5,644 bases of DNA from NCBI GenBank assembly GCA_012961645.1, contig DTYY01000360.1, positions 1 to 5,644 on the forward strand, written 5' to 3'. Of the stretch, positions 1 to 5,390 are shown piece after piece. The translations under genes and the position numbers were made by a program. This DNA is from Methanosarcinales archaeon (lineage in GTDB: Archaea > Halobacteriota > Methanosarcinia > Methanosarcinales > Methanogasteraceae). The stretch's first letter is position 1, and every line of letters starts with the position of its first letter. Under the pieces are notes generated by a model. That model was not told where the DNA came from and did not search any database. It worked only from the letters and a program-made list of their open reading frames with translations.

Positions 1-1
1 G

Positions 2-253
2 GGAGTGCAAGCTGTGGAGGTTGTGGAATCCCCAACCATTTCTGCAATCGAATCAAAGAAAGCATTCAAAGGATCAAAGGTTGTTTTTGAACCCCCCTCG
101 TGCAAAAAAAGCGAATGTGACATGTATGATATGTGCCACCCGGTCGGGCTGGAGTTCGGTGATAAATGCACAATCTCTGACGTAATCGGAAATGCGCCTG
201 ACGATTGCATGAAGGGATTATCACTGAAGGTGGTTGAATTGAAACATGTATGA
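2..253 (+). CDS. UPF0179 family protein, C-terminal part (5' truncated by window)
   Basis: The frame is open from the first bases of the window to TGA at 251-253, so about 83 residues are visible and the N-terminal half lies outside. The GTG at 5 is unlikely to be the true start, because the family is roughly 140-150 residues long and the visible part aligns by eye with its C-terminal half. Recognisable segments are AIESKKAFKGSKVVFEPPSC, then a cysteine-rich stretch (CKKSECDMYDMCHPVGLEFG, followed by DKCTI) and the closing KVVELKHV. The repeated cysteines suggest metal binding or structural disulfides, but the function of UPF0179 is unknown to me. It is on the same strand as aroE, but the 126-bp gap and a separate TATA-like box suggest independent transcription. 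The assignment rests on remembered family sequences, not on a search. Confidence 0.72.
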   Translation, partial: GVQAVEVVESPTISAIESKKAFKGSKVVFEPPSCKKSECDMYDMCHPVGLEFGDKCTISDVIGNAPDDCMKGLSLKVVELKHV

Positions 254-347
254 ACCTAATGCTCTTTTGGCATCCTCTGCGTCCTTACCGATACCTCTCC
301 ACCGTCTTACACATATTTGAGGACAACCAACCGGGGCAGGCACAGAG

Positions 348-358
348 AAGTTTAAGAT
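348..358 (+). promoter_or_regulatory. TATA-like box of aroE
   Basis: TTTAAGA lies at 351-357 in an otherwise G+C-richer gap. Its centre is about 26 bp before the ATG at 380. Archaeal transcription normally starts about 25-27 bp downstream of the TATA centre, so the transcript would begin at or next to this ATG and be leaderless or nearly so. No ribosome binding site is visible just upstream of 380, which agrees. Confidence 0.5.
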
Positions 359-379
359 TGTAAGACATACATTGATAGC

Positions 380-1234
380 ATGAATAATATGATGCGGATG
401 TATGCGGTGCTTGGTGACCCGATCGGGCACAGCATGTCTCCGGTCATGCATAACGCGGCATTCGAATCGCTCGGGATGCCGGACCGATACCACGCGTTCA
501 GGGTGCCTATTTCAGACCTCAGAGATGCAATATACGGGGCAAAAGCACTCGGATTTGGCGGATTGAATCTGACCATCCCGCTCAAGGAAGAAGCATTGAA
601 ATACGTGGATCCTGACCCGATTGCATCAAAGATCGGGGCTGTAAATACGATTGACTTCAAAGGCGGCATCAGGGGCTATAACACCGACGGAATCGGGGCG
701 CTTCGTGCGCTCGAGGACGCGGGCGTGAATGTTGCAGACAGGACGGTCATGATCATCGGGGCCGGTGGTGCGGCGCGTGCGATTGCGTTTCAGCTTGCAT
801 ACAGCGGCGGAAGGATCGTTATTGCAAACAGGACGCTGGATCGTGCAGAGAGACTCGCCCATGACGTGGGAATGGGGCTTTCGGAACTGGGGAAGACTCT
901 GTCAACGTCGATAAAGAGCATCGGTCTGGACATGATAGAAAGCGAGATCGCGGATGCCGACATCCTGATCAATGCGACATCGGTTGGAATGCACCCTGAT
1001 ATTGATGCCATACCCATACCCCCTGATCTACTGCGCCCGGAACTCGTCGTCTTCGATATCGTATACAATCCCCGCTACACTAAGCTGCTTTCGGAGTCTG
1101 AGAAGAGGGGCGCGATCACCATCGATGGCGTGCAGATGCTCGTGCACCAGGGTGCAGAGGCGTTTTTTATATGGACAGGGAGAGCGCCACCAGAAGGTGT
1201 GATGCGCGAGGCTGTGATCAGGGAGTTGCTGTGA
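380..1234 (+). CDS. aroE: Shikimate dehydrogenase (NADP+)
   Basis: This enzyme reduces 3-dehydroshikimate to shikimate with NADPH in the cytoplasmic shikimate pathway to aromatic amino acids. The 284-residue length is normal. The N-terminal substrate domain has GDPIGHSMSP (residues 12-21, substrate-binding Ser18 and Ser20), NLTIPLK (63-69) with the catalytic Lys69, and GYNTDG (99-104) with the catalytic Asp103. The Rossmann domain has GAGGAARA (127-134) and NRT (150-152), a motif linked to NADPH preference, followed by NATSVGM (198-204), DIVYNP (226-231) and VHQGAEAF with Gln257. All key residues are present, so it should be active. I chose ATG 380 because a TATA-like box lies about 26 bp upstream; in-frame ATGs at 389, 392 and 398 would remove only 3, 4 or 6 residues. 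No other shikimate-pathway gene lies next to it. The stop is 16 bp from the convergent TraB gene. Confidence 0.96.
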   Translation: MNNMMRMYAVLGDPIGHSMSPVMHNAAFESLGMPDRYHAFRVPISDLRDAIYGAKALGFGGLNLTIPLKEEALKYVDPDPIASKIGAVNTIDFKGGIRGYNTDGIGALRALEDAGVNVADRTVMIIGAGGAARAIAFQLAYSGGRIVIANRTLDRAERLAHDVGMGLSELGKTLSTSIKSIGLDMIESEIADADILINATSVGMHPDIDAIPIPPDLLRPELVVFDIVYNPRYTKLLSESEKRGAITIDGVQMLVHQGAEAFFIWTGRAPPEGVMREAVIRELL

Positions 1235-1250
1235 ATCGTGGATACAGCCA

Positions 1251-2516
1251 CTAAGAAAAACCGATCGCACCCATGATAGCGTCTCGGATCGTATCGACAT
1301 CGATCCCGCTGACTTTCAATACCACATAAGCACCGATGAATGTGCCTGCGATACTCCCGAGGTTTGCAAGCGCGGCAACCAGTATCACACGGATGAGGTT
1401 GTTGCTCATCATCTCGTCAAGTGCCTCAGCCTTTGCGATATCATGGATATCATCGGGCCTGGGTTTTCGCATCTTCGCCTCGGTGATGCCTGCAAACCAC
1501 CCTGCTGCGATAAGCGGGTTTAACGAGGTGAGCCATGCGACGCCGAATGCAGTCAACACCGAGTACGGGTGCCCGCGGGCGATCACTACGCCAAGCCCGC
1601 TCAAAACACCGTTTATTATGAACCAGTACCCAAATGCAACGAGCAAGAGATCGAGCGGGGCGGTCATCAGAAGCAGCACAAACGTCGCAAGAACCAAAAC
1701 GATCAACCCGTATCCGATGATCTTTCCGAAGCCAAACCGATTCTTTGGTACTGTGAGCAGTTCGCGTATGTCAGGCAGTCTTTCAGGATGCGCGAGATAC
1801 TCCCGAATGCCGCTCCTGTGACCTGCTCCGACGATTGCAACCACTTTTCCCCTGCTTTTTAGGTCGAGAAGATTCTTTGCGATGATCATATCCCTCTCTT
1901 TGATCAGCACGTCTGCGGTGGTTGGCGAGATGTTTTTAAGCTCTGATATCAGTTGCTCGACGACACCCTCATCGGTAACGGTGTCCATATCGATATCTTT
2001 TCCTCCGAATCCGAATAGCGCACCAATGAGTGCACCAAACATCTTCATCTTCTCAAAAAATCCCATTTTAGCCAGAAATCGCTGGAGCGTTATCTGGATA
2101 TCCCTGTCCACGAGAGCGATCTCTGTTCCGAGTTCTTCTGCGGCATCGATCGCTGCTATCATCTCTGAACCGGGTTTTACATCCATCTCCGAGCCTATTT
2201 TGTTCTGGATATATGCCAGAAAGGAATGAACAAGAAATAGCCCGATATTGCCACTGCTCAGAATATCTGTCACCGTTACTTCTCTGTTCTCGCCTTTGAG
2301 TGCGGCATACCTTCCCGGACAGAGTTCGATTGCGATTACATCGGGCTTCTCTCTTGATATGACCTCTTTTACCTCTTCGACGCTCTTATGGGAGACATGC
2401 GCCGTTCCTATGAGTACGATCTCTGGCTCTGGCTCTGCCCCGGATGGATTGCTCGAATAATCGGTGTGTGTGATCTGGTATTGAGCCTGGTACTGGATTT
2501 GGGTTTCATCGTTCAT
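1251..2516 (-). CDS. TraB/PrgY family protein with C-terminal membrane segments
   Basis: This is an archaeal member of the TraB family, named for enterococcal proteins that shut off sex-pheromone activity; its role in archaea is unknown. Numbered from the ATG at 2516 (421 residues), the N-terminal domain has GTAHVS (37-42), AIELCPGRY (62-70), ERDMI (207-211) and a second glycine-histidine motif GAGHRSG (230-236). These conserved His, Glu and Arg residues resemble the putative metal site of Tiki/TraB-fold proteins. About four hydrophobic segments follow, near residues 263-283, 287-309, 318-341 and 376-401, so the protein is probably membrane anchored. An in-frame TTG at 2528 would add four residues and overlap the hmgA stop; I prefer ATG 2516 because GGTTGATC, close to the archaeal Shine-Dalgarno GGTGATC, ends 6 bases before it. 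It is co-directional with hmgA with about 8 bp between them, so it is probably co-transcribed. Confidence 0.9.
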   Translation of the reverse strand: MNDETQIQYQAQYQITHTDYSSNPSGAEPEPEIVLIGTAHVSHKSVEEVKEVISREKPDVIAIELCPGRYAALKGENREVTVTDILSSGNIGLFLVHSFLAYIQNKIGSEMDVKPGSEMIAAIDAAEELGTEIALVDRDIQITLQRFLAKMGFFEKMKMFGALIGALFGFGGKDIDMDTVTDEGVVEQLISELKNISPTTADVLIKERDMIIAKNLLDLKSRGKVVAIVGAGHRSGIREYLAHPERLPDIRELLTVPKNRFGFGKIIGYGLIVLVLATFVLLLMTAPLDLLLVAFGYWFIINGVLSGLGVVIARGHPYSVLTAFGVAWLTSLNPLIAAGWFAGITEAKMRKPRPDDIHDIAKAEALDEMMSNNLIRVILVAALANLGSIAGTFIGAYVVLKVSGIDVDTIRDAIMGAIGFS

Positions 2517-2524
2517 CAGATCGA

Positions 2525-3793
2525 TCAACCGCCTCGCAACTCTTCCAGAATCTCTTTTGCCCGTTCAGGGCGCACCATTCTCTCTTCTGCCATGATTCCG
2601 GCAACCTTATCGATCATCTCTCCTTCGGCGCCAGCCATGATCGCAATATTGCGGGCATGCAGTGACATGTGCCCCCGCTGTATGCCCTCGGTCGCAAGCG
2701 CCCGCAGTGCGCCAAGATTCTGAGCCAGCCCGACAGAGACCATGACCTCTGCCAGTTCCCGCGCAGTCTTTGCCCCGAGAATCTTGAGAGACACCTTTGC
2801 AGCCGGATTGGACGACGTCGCCCCGCCGATAATCCCTGCCGCGATCGGAAGTTCTATATTACCCTGGAGATCGCCGTCAGAGTTCTTCTTCCACGAAACA
2901 AGCGGCTTGTATCCTGACAAAGCGGCATAAGCGTGTGCTCCAGCCTCCACTGCCCTGAAATCATTTCCGGTTGCTAAAATGACCGCATCGATGCCGTTCA
3001 TGATCCCCTTATTGTATGTGGCGCAACGGTACGGGTCAGCACACGCAAACGCGTACGCCTTCACAATGTCATCGACGACGTGCTCGCCTCCGAGCATGTC
3101 TCGGTCAAAGACCGCCTGAGCCCGTGCGATGCGGTGTATTGCGAGATTCGAGATGATTCGGAGAAGAATCCTGCCGTTTCCGGAAGAGCATTCCTCGATG
3201 ATCGGAGTGACCGCCTCTGCCATCGTATTGACGGCGTTTGCACCCATCGCATCCCTGCAATCCACGAGCAGATGCACGATCACCATCGTCCCCTCATCTG
3301 TCTCAAGCGTCCTGATCTCGATGTCCTTTGTCCCGCCTCCGAATTTTATGAGCATCGAGTCCTGCTCGTTTGCCTTATCGATGATCTCCTGCTTTCGGGA
3401 CAGGATATTCTGCCTGATTGTCTCGGCGTTGCTGACGTCCACGATCTGTATCTGCCCGATCATGACCGGTTCATCGCTTGATGCGTGAAATCCTCCCCTC
3501 ACCCGTGCGATCCTTGCCATGTTGGACGCAGCCGCCACGACGCTCGGCTCTTCGAGCGCCATCGGCACGAGATAGTCTTTTCCATCAATCAAAAAATTCG
3601 TAGCGATTCCGATTGGAAGCGAGATCATGCCTATGACGTTTTCGATCATCCGGTTCGCCTGCGGAAGTTCCATTCCTGAATTTATGACCGAGATATCCTC
3701 ATCGGTGAGATCGGCGAATTCCCGAACCGTCTTCTGGCGCTCCTCTGGTGTTAGCTTATAAAATCCCGAAAGTTTGGATGTTTTTTCTGGCAT
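2525..3793 (-). CDS. hmgA: Hydroxymethylglutaryl-CoA reductase, class II (degradative/bacterial type)
   Basis: The enzyme interconverts HMG-CoA and mevalonate; in archaea it supplies mevalonate for isoprenoid membrane lipids. The 422 residues are close to the Pseudomonas mevalonii class II enzyme. Visible motifs are LSGFYKLTPEERQ (8-20), ENVIG (51-55), EEPSVVAAAS (81-90), DAMGANAVNTM (181-191), NKGIMNG (261-267), GNDFRAVEAGAHAYA (276-290) and RGHMSLHARN (373-382). Aligned by eye to P. mevalonii, the catalytic residues are Glu82, Lys262, Asp278 and His375, all present. Asp145 falls at the position of P. mevalonii Asp146, linked to NADH preference, so NADH use is possible. I chose ATG 3793 because a TATA-like box at 3813-3825 lies about 26 bp upstream; the longer frame to 3853 would place that box inside the gene and adds 20 unconserved residues. 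First gene of an operon with TraB. Confidence 0.96.
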   Translation of the reverse strand: MPEKTSKLSGFYKLTPEERQKTVREFADLTDEDISVINSGMELPQANRMIENVIGMISLPIGIATNFLIDGKDYLVPMALEEPSVVAAASNMARIARVRGGFHASSDEPVMIGQIQIVDVSNAETIRQNILSRKQEIIDKANEQDSMLIKFGGGTKDIEIRTLETDEGTMVIVHLLVDCRDAMGANAVNTMAEAVTPIIEECSSGNGRILLRIISNLAIHRIARAQAVFDRDMLGGEHVVDDIVKAYAFACADPYRCATYNKGIMNGIDAVILATGNDFRAVEAGAHAYAALSGYKPLVSWKKNSDGDLQGNIELPIAAGIIGGATSSNPAAKVSLKILGAKTARELAEVMVSVGLAQNLGALRALATEGIQRGHMSLHARNIAIMAGAEGEMIDKVAGIMAEERMVRPERAKEILEELRGG

Positions 3794-3812
3794 AATATTG
3801 ATTGACGCATGG

Positions 3813-3825
3813 AAATACTTAAAAA
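3813..3825 (-). promoter_or_regulatory. TATA-like box of hmgA-traB operon
   Basis: On the minus strand this reads TTTTTAAGTATTT, an A/T-only run with one G in otherwise G-containing surroundings. Its centre is 26-27 bp before the ATG at 3793, the usual archaeal distance from TATA box to transcription start. The mRNA should therefore begin at or near the start codon, and no ribosome binding site is seen in front of it. This site decides the hmgA start. Confidence 0.6.
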
Positions 3826-4035
3826 CTTGGGTGGATGGGGGCGCAAGTCTCATGCTTCACAATAAGTGAGATTACGTGTGTGGTCTCGAAGCCGAGTGGT
3901 GAGATGCATGTCTTCATGATTGTGATGTTTTGATTTTGGGGTATTAATGCCTGGCAGCGCAAATGTTGCGTGATAGCGAGTGGATTTATCTATGGGTCTC
4001 TGGAAACTGTAGTGGCAGGTTTCATGATGGATGGT
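3826..4035. other. Gene-free stretch between hmgA promoter and toxin-antitoxin operon
   Basis: About 210 bp without a convincing gene. An open frame on the minus strand (3850-4080) has no matching promoter or ribosome binding site and an unremarkable translation, so I treat it as non-coding. The stretch holds one copy of a diverged direct repeat (3880-3904), a small perfect inverted repeat CGCAA-ATG-TTGCG at 3958-3970, and a second T/A-rich box GATTTATCTA at 3983-3992 that could be an alternative upstream promoter for the rightward operon. Confidence 0.5.
3880..3904 (+). repeat. Diverged direct repeat, left copy
   Basis: This 25-bp stretch matches 5118-5142 at 21 of 25 positions, with the core AAGCCG[A/T]GTGGTGAGA. 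A TTTTGGGG follows each copy at nearly the same distance (29 bases here, 28 in the right copy). The two copies sit in the same orientation on either side of the small ORF-mntA-hepT operon. They may be remnants of an insertion duplication, a family of dispersed repeats, or chance in G/T-rich DNA. Confidence 0.35.
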
Positions 4036-4046
4036 GGATATAAGTA
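4036..4046 (+). promoter_or_regulatory. TATA-like box of toxin-antitoxin operon
   Basis: GATATAAGTA at 4037-4046 is a good archaeal TATA match. The expected transcription start is near 4066-4068, which leaves a short leader containing the ribosome binding site GAGAGG at 4071-4076 and the ATG at 4083. Box, leader and start are spaced as in a normal archaeal promoter. Confidence 0.5.
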
Positions 4047-4070
4047 GGAGTCGTGCTAAAAATGATTTCA

Positions 4071-4076
4071 GAGAGG
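4071..4076 (+). promoter_or_regulatory. Ribosome binding site of the small leader ORF
   Basis: GAGAGG ends 6 bases before the ATG at 4083, a usual spacing. It marks the 4083 frame as translated, although that frame ends early at 4223 and does not run into mntA. Confidence 0.45.
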
Positions 4077-4082
4077 ACAAGA

Positions 4083-4260
4083 ATGGATGTTATGACGAAG
4101 GCTGACTCAAAAAGGGCAGCTTGCAAGCTCTCCGGGATCGATGATAAAGAAGCCGGGGGTAGACGGTGTCACAATCTTCAGGGGGACTGCTGGCATGGGC
4201 AAACTCGAGTTCGATTCACATGAAGCATACATCGAAGAACTGGAAGGGAGGGTACATTGA
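4083..4260 (+). pseudogene. Small leader gene of the MntA-HepT operon, probably frameshifted
   Basis: I do not recognise this product. The ATG at 4083 has a TATA-like box and a ribosome binding site, and begins MDVMTKADSKRAACKLSGID, a charged helical-looking stretch. That frame stops at 4223 after a tail rich in Cys, Trp, His and Arg that looks like out-of-frame reading. A second frame, open from ATG 4141 and ending TGA 4258-4260, gives GVDGVTIFRGTAGMGKLEF and then an acidic end (EAYIEELEGRVH); its stop overlaps the mntA start as TTGA. Removing one base from the G5 run at 4155-4159 joins the two into a 58-residue protein. I infer a small gene, perhaps a third component or antitoxin-like protein, broken by a one-base insertion, by a sequencing error, or read by programmed frameshifting. 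It could also be two unrelated short frames. Confidence 0.4.
4246..4251 (+). promoter_or_regulatory. Ribosome binding site that fixes the mntA TTG start
   Basis: GGGAGG ends 5 bases before the TTG at 4257 and is the best Shine-Dalgarno match in front of any mntA start candidate. It lies inside the end of the preceding small frame, which fits translational coupling. Confidence 0.6.
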
Positions 4261-4679
4261 ACCACCAGGATTTGGATCTGGTAGAAGCGCTGAAGTCCGT
4301 CATCAGCGAACATGAGGAGGTTATAGCTGCCTATCTCTATGGATCTGCCGTACGAGGGGGAATGCGGGCAGATAGCGACATCGACGTAGGTATACTGCTT
4401 GCAGACGATGTCGCTCCCGATTATCGGTATGTGGTGCGGATGGCTGGCGAGATACGATCGAGGTGCCGCCTTGAGAGGGATGTCGATCTGCGGATACTGA
4501 ACCGGCGACCGATCCGGTTTCTGAATCAGGTTCTACGGTACGGGGAACTTGTATATGTGCGGGATGAGAAGAAGAGAGTGGAGTTTGAGATGGGTGTTTT
4601 GAGGGAGTATCTTGATTTCAAGCCGTTTTTGAGTGAGTACGATAGAGAACGCAGGAGGCGGTTAATTTATGGAGATTGA
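4257..4679 (+). CDS. mntA: MntA-type nucleotidyltransferase antitoxin
   Basis: This is a minimal nucleotidyltransferase of the MntA family, the antitoxin of MntA-HepT modules. Characterised members transfer AMP from ATP to a tyrosine of the HepT toxin and silence it. The 140 residues contain the family signature: GS at 29-30, ten residues, then DID at 41-43 (GSAVRGGMRADSDIDV), and a third acidic residue in RDVDLRILN, probably Asp77. The C-terminus has REYLDFKPFL (116-125) and an arginine-rich end (RERRRRL), as is common in the family. The start is TTG 4257, supported by the ribosome binding site GGGAGG and by overlap with the preceding stop. The 3' end overlaps hepT by 11 bp, so the two are translationally coupled and antitoxin is made first. 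The active-site residues are intact, so activity is expected. Confidence 0.93.
   Translation: MNHQDLDLVEALKSVISEHEEVIAAYLYGSAVRGGMRADSDIDVGILLADDVAPDYRYVVRMAGEIRSRCRLERDVDLRILNRRPIRFLNQVLRYGELVYVRDEKKRVEFEMGVLREYLDFKPFLSEYDRERRRRLIYGD
4653..4658 (+). promoter_or_regulatory. Ribosome binding site of hepT
   Basis: A perfect AGGAGG ends 10 bases before the ATG at 4669. It lies inside the mntA coding region and supports both the hepT start and coupled translation. Confidence 0.65.
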
Positions 4680-5097
4680 TCAGGATGTAATCGAATCGAA
4701 ACTGGATATTATCGATCGAAACCTCGAGTTTCTTGATGAATTTGGATATATGGATTCTAAAGAGTTTCTTGGCAGTTACAAGGATGTGCAAGCTGCGAAG
4801 TACTCGCTTCTTGAGATTATCGAATGTTGTATCGATATAGCAAGCCATATCATAGCAGTTAAGGGCATGGGCAGGGCGGAAGAGTACCGGGGGATGTTCT
4901 ATCTACTCAGGGAGAAAGGCGTGATCGAGAAAAATCTTGCTGAAAGGCTCGGGGAGATGGCTGGTTTTCGGAATCTGCTGGTGCACATATACGGGGATGT
5001 GGATAACGAGGTTGTTCTTGAGATGATCCAGTCGGAGCTCGGGGATGTGGTGGAGTTCGAGCGGGAGGTTCTACGGTTTGTGGATGAGGGGCGGTGA
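4669..5097 (+). CDS. hepT: HepT-like HEPN-domain RNase toxin (DUF86)
   Basis: HepT is the toxin partner of MntA: an all-helical HEPN ribonuclease that acts on cellular RNA (mRNA or tRNA in characterised homologues) and is blocked by AMPylation of a tyrosine next to its active site. The 142 residues match the family length. ECCIDIASHIIA (52-63) is a typical HepT helix. The catalytic RX4HXY motif is RNLLVHIY at 101-108, giving Arg101, His106 and Tyr108, the last being the expected target of MntA. All are present, so the toxin looks intact. Start ATG 4669 has a perfect AGGAGG upstream and lies within the end of mntA. The stop TGA 5095-5097 overlaps a GTG of a doubtful downstream frame. The pair could serve phage defence or plasmid and element stabilisation; the sequence does not tell which. 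Confidence 0.93.
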   Translation: MEIDQDVIESKLDIIDRNLEFLDEFGYMDSKEFLGSYKDVQAAKYSLLEIIECCIDIASHIIAVKGMGRAEEYRGMFYLLREKGVIEKNLAERLGEMAGFRNLLVHIYGDVDNEVVLEMIQSELGDVVEFEREVLRFVDEGR

Positions 5098-5117
5098 GGT
5101 TCGGGTGGTGGGTGGTT

Positions 5118-5142
5118 GTGGGGTCAAAGCCGTGTGGTGAGA
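5118..5142 (+). repeat. Diverged direct repeat, right copy
   Basis: Partner of 3880-3904: 21 of 25 bases identical, same orientation, with TTTTGGGG following after 28 bases (5171-5178). It begins 20 bases after the hepT stop. The copies are 1,238 bp apart and bracket the whole toxin-antitoxin operon. Confidence 0.35.
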
Positions 5143-5179
5143 AGGAGGCTTACGGTCACTTTCACCCTGCTTTTGGGGA

Positions 5180-5190
5180 AGATTTATGTA
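5180..5190 (+). promoter_or_regulatory. TATA-like box downstream of hepT
   Basis: AGATTTATGTA is an A/T-rich island in G-rich DNA and resembles an archaeal TATA box. Its centre (about 5185) predicts transcription from about 5211, where an ATG lies. It could drive the partial gene at 5391 with a leader of about 180 bases, or a short 59-codon frame at 5211-5390. Confidence 0.35.
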
Positions 5191-5390
5191 GTTGTGAGGT
5201 GACATTAAGTATGAGGTTGTGTGATATGAGAGATGCGAGATCGAGGATCTGTTTTGATGATGTATGTGAGCGGCGGTGCACACAAATGGTTGCTGCGTGG
5301 TGTTTCTGCAGGGGGCTGCTGGTGATGGGATCTGTCGGGTTGGACGGTGGGTTTGTGTGGGGTTGGCGCGGAGGGGTGGATGATGAGTAG

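Larger units (their letters stand above)
5098..5390. other. G-rich gene-free stretch with possible promoter
   Basis: 293 bp without a convincing gene. The + strand is strongly G-skewed: 28 G against 8 C in 5101-5160 and 33 G against 4 C in 5341-5400. Clustered G runs at 5103-5123 and 5349-5379 could form G-quadruplexes in DNA or RNA. A + strand frame starting at GTG 5094 and ending at TAG 5390 is open, but its translation is rich in Cys, Trp and Gly and looks unlike a protein. The right copy of a direct repeat and a TATA-like box are also here (listed separately). This may be the 3' untranslated region of hepT plus the promoter region of the next gene. Confidence 0.5.

Noticed and set aside
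254..347. Possible RNA gene or terminator between UPF0179 and aroE
   Set aside because: No tRNA-like fold, no stable hairpin, and only a short TTTT; nothing beyond the aroE TATA-like box can be supported.
1336..2460. Several + strand frames opposite the TraB gene
   Set aside because: They are antisense to a well-supported gene, Ser/Pro/Ile-rich, and lack recognisable motifs.
3794..3853. N-terminal extension of HMG-CoA reductase to the ATG at 3853
   Set aside because: The hmgA TATA-like box (3813-3825) lies inside it, and the 20 extra residues do not resemble class II enzymes, which begin near SKLSGFYKLTPEER.
3885..3896. CTCG-AAGC-CGAG hairpin inside the left repeat copy
   Set aside because: Only a 4-bp stem, and the right repeat copy does not preserve the pairing, so there is no support for a conserved structure.
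3850..4080. 76-codon minus-strand frame upstream of hmgA
   Set aside because: No ribosome binding site or promoter in the right place, low-complexity His/Arg/Leu/Ser translation, and it overlaps the toxin-antitoxin promoter.
5094..5390. 98-codon frame starting with a GTGA overlap at the hepT stop
   Set aside because: The overlap is tempting, but the translation is dominated by Trp, Gly and Cys from G-rich DNA and shows no domain; I treat it as a by-product of base composition.
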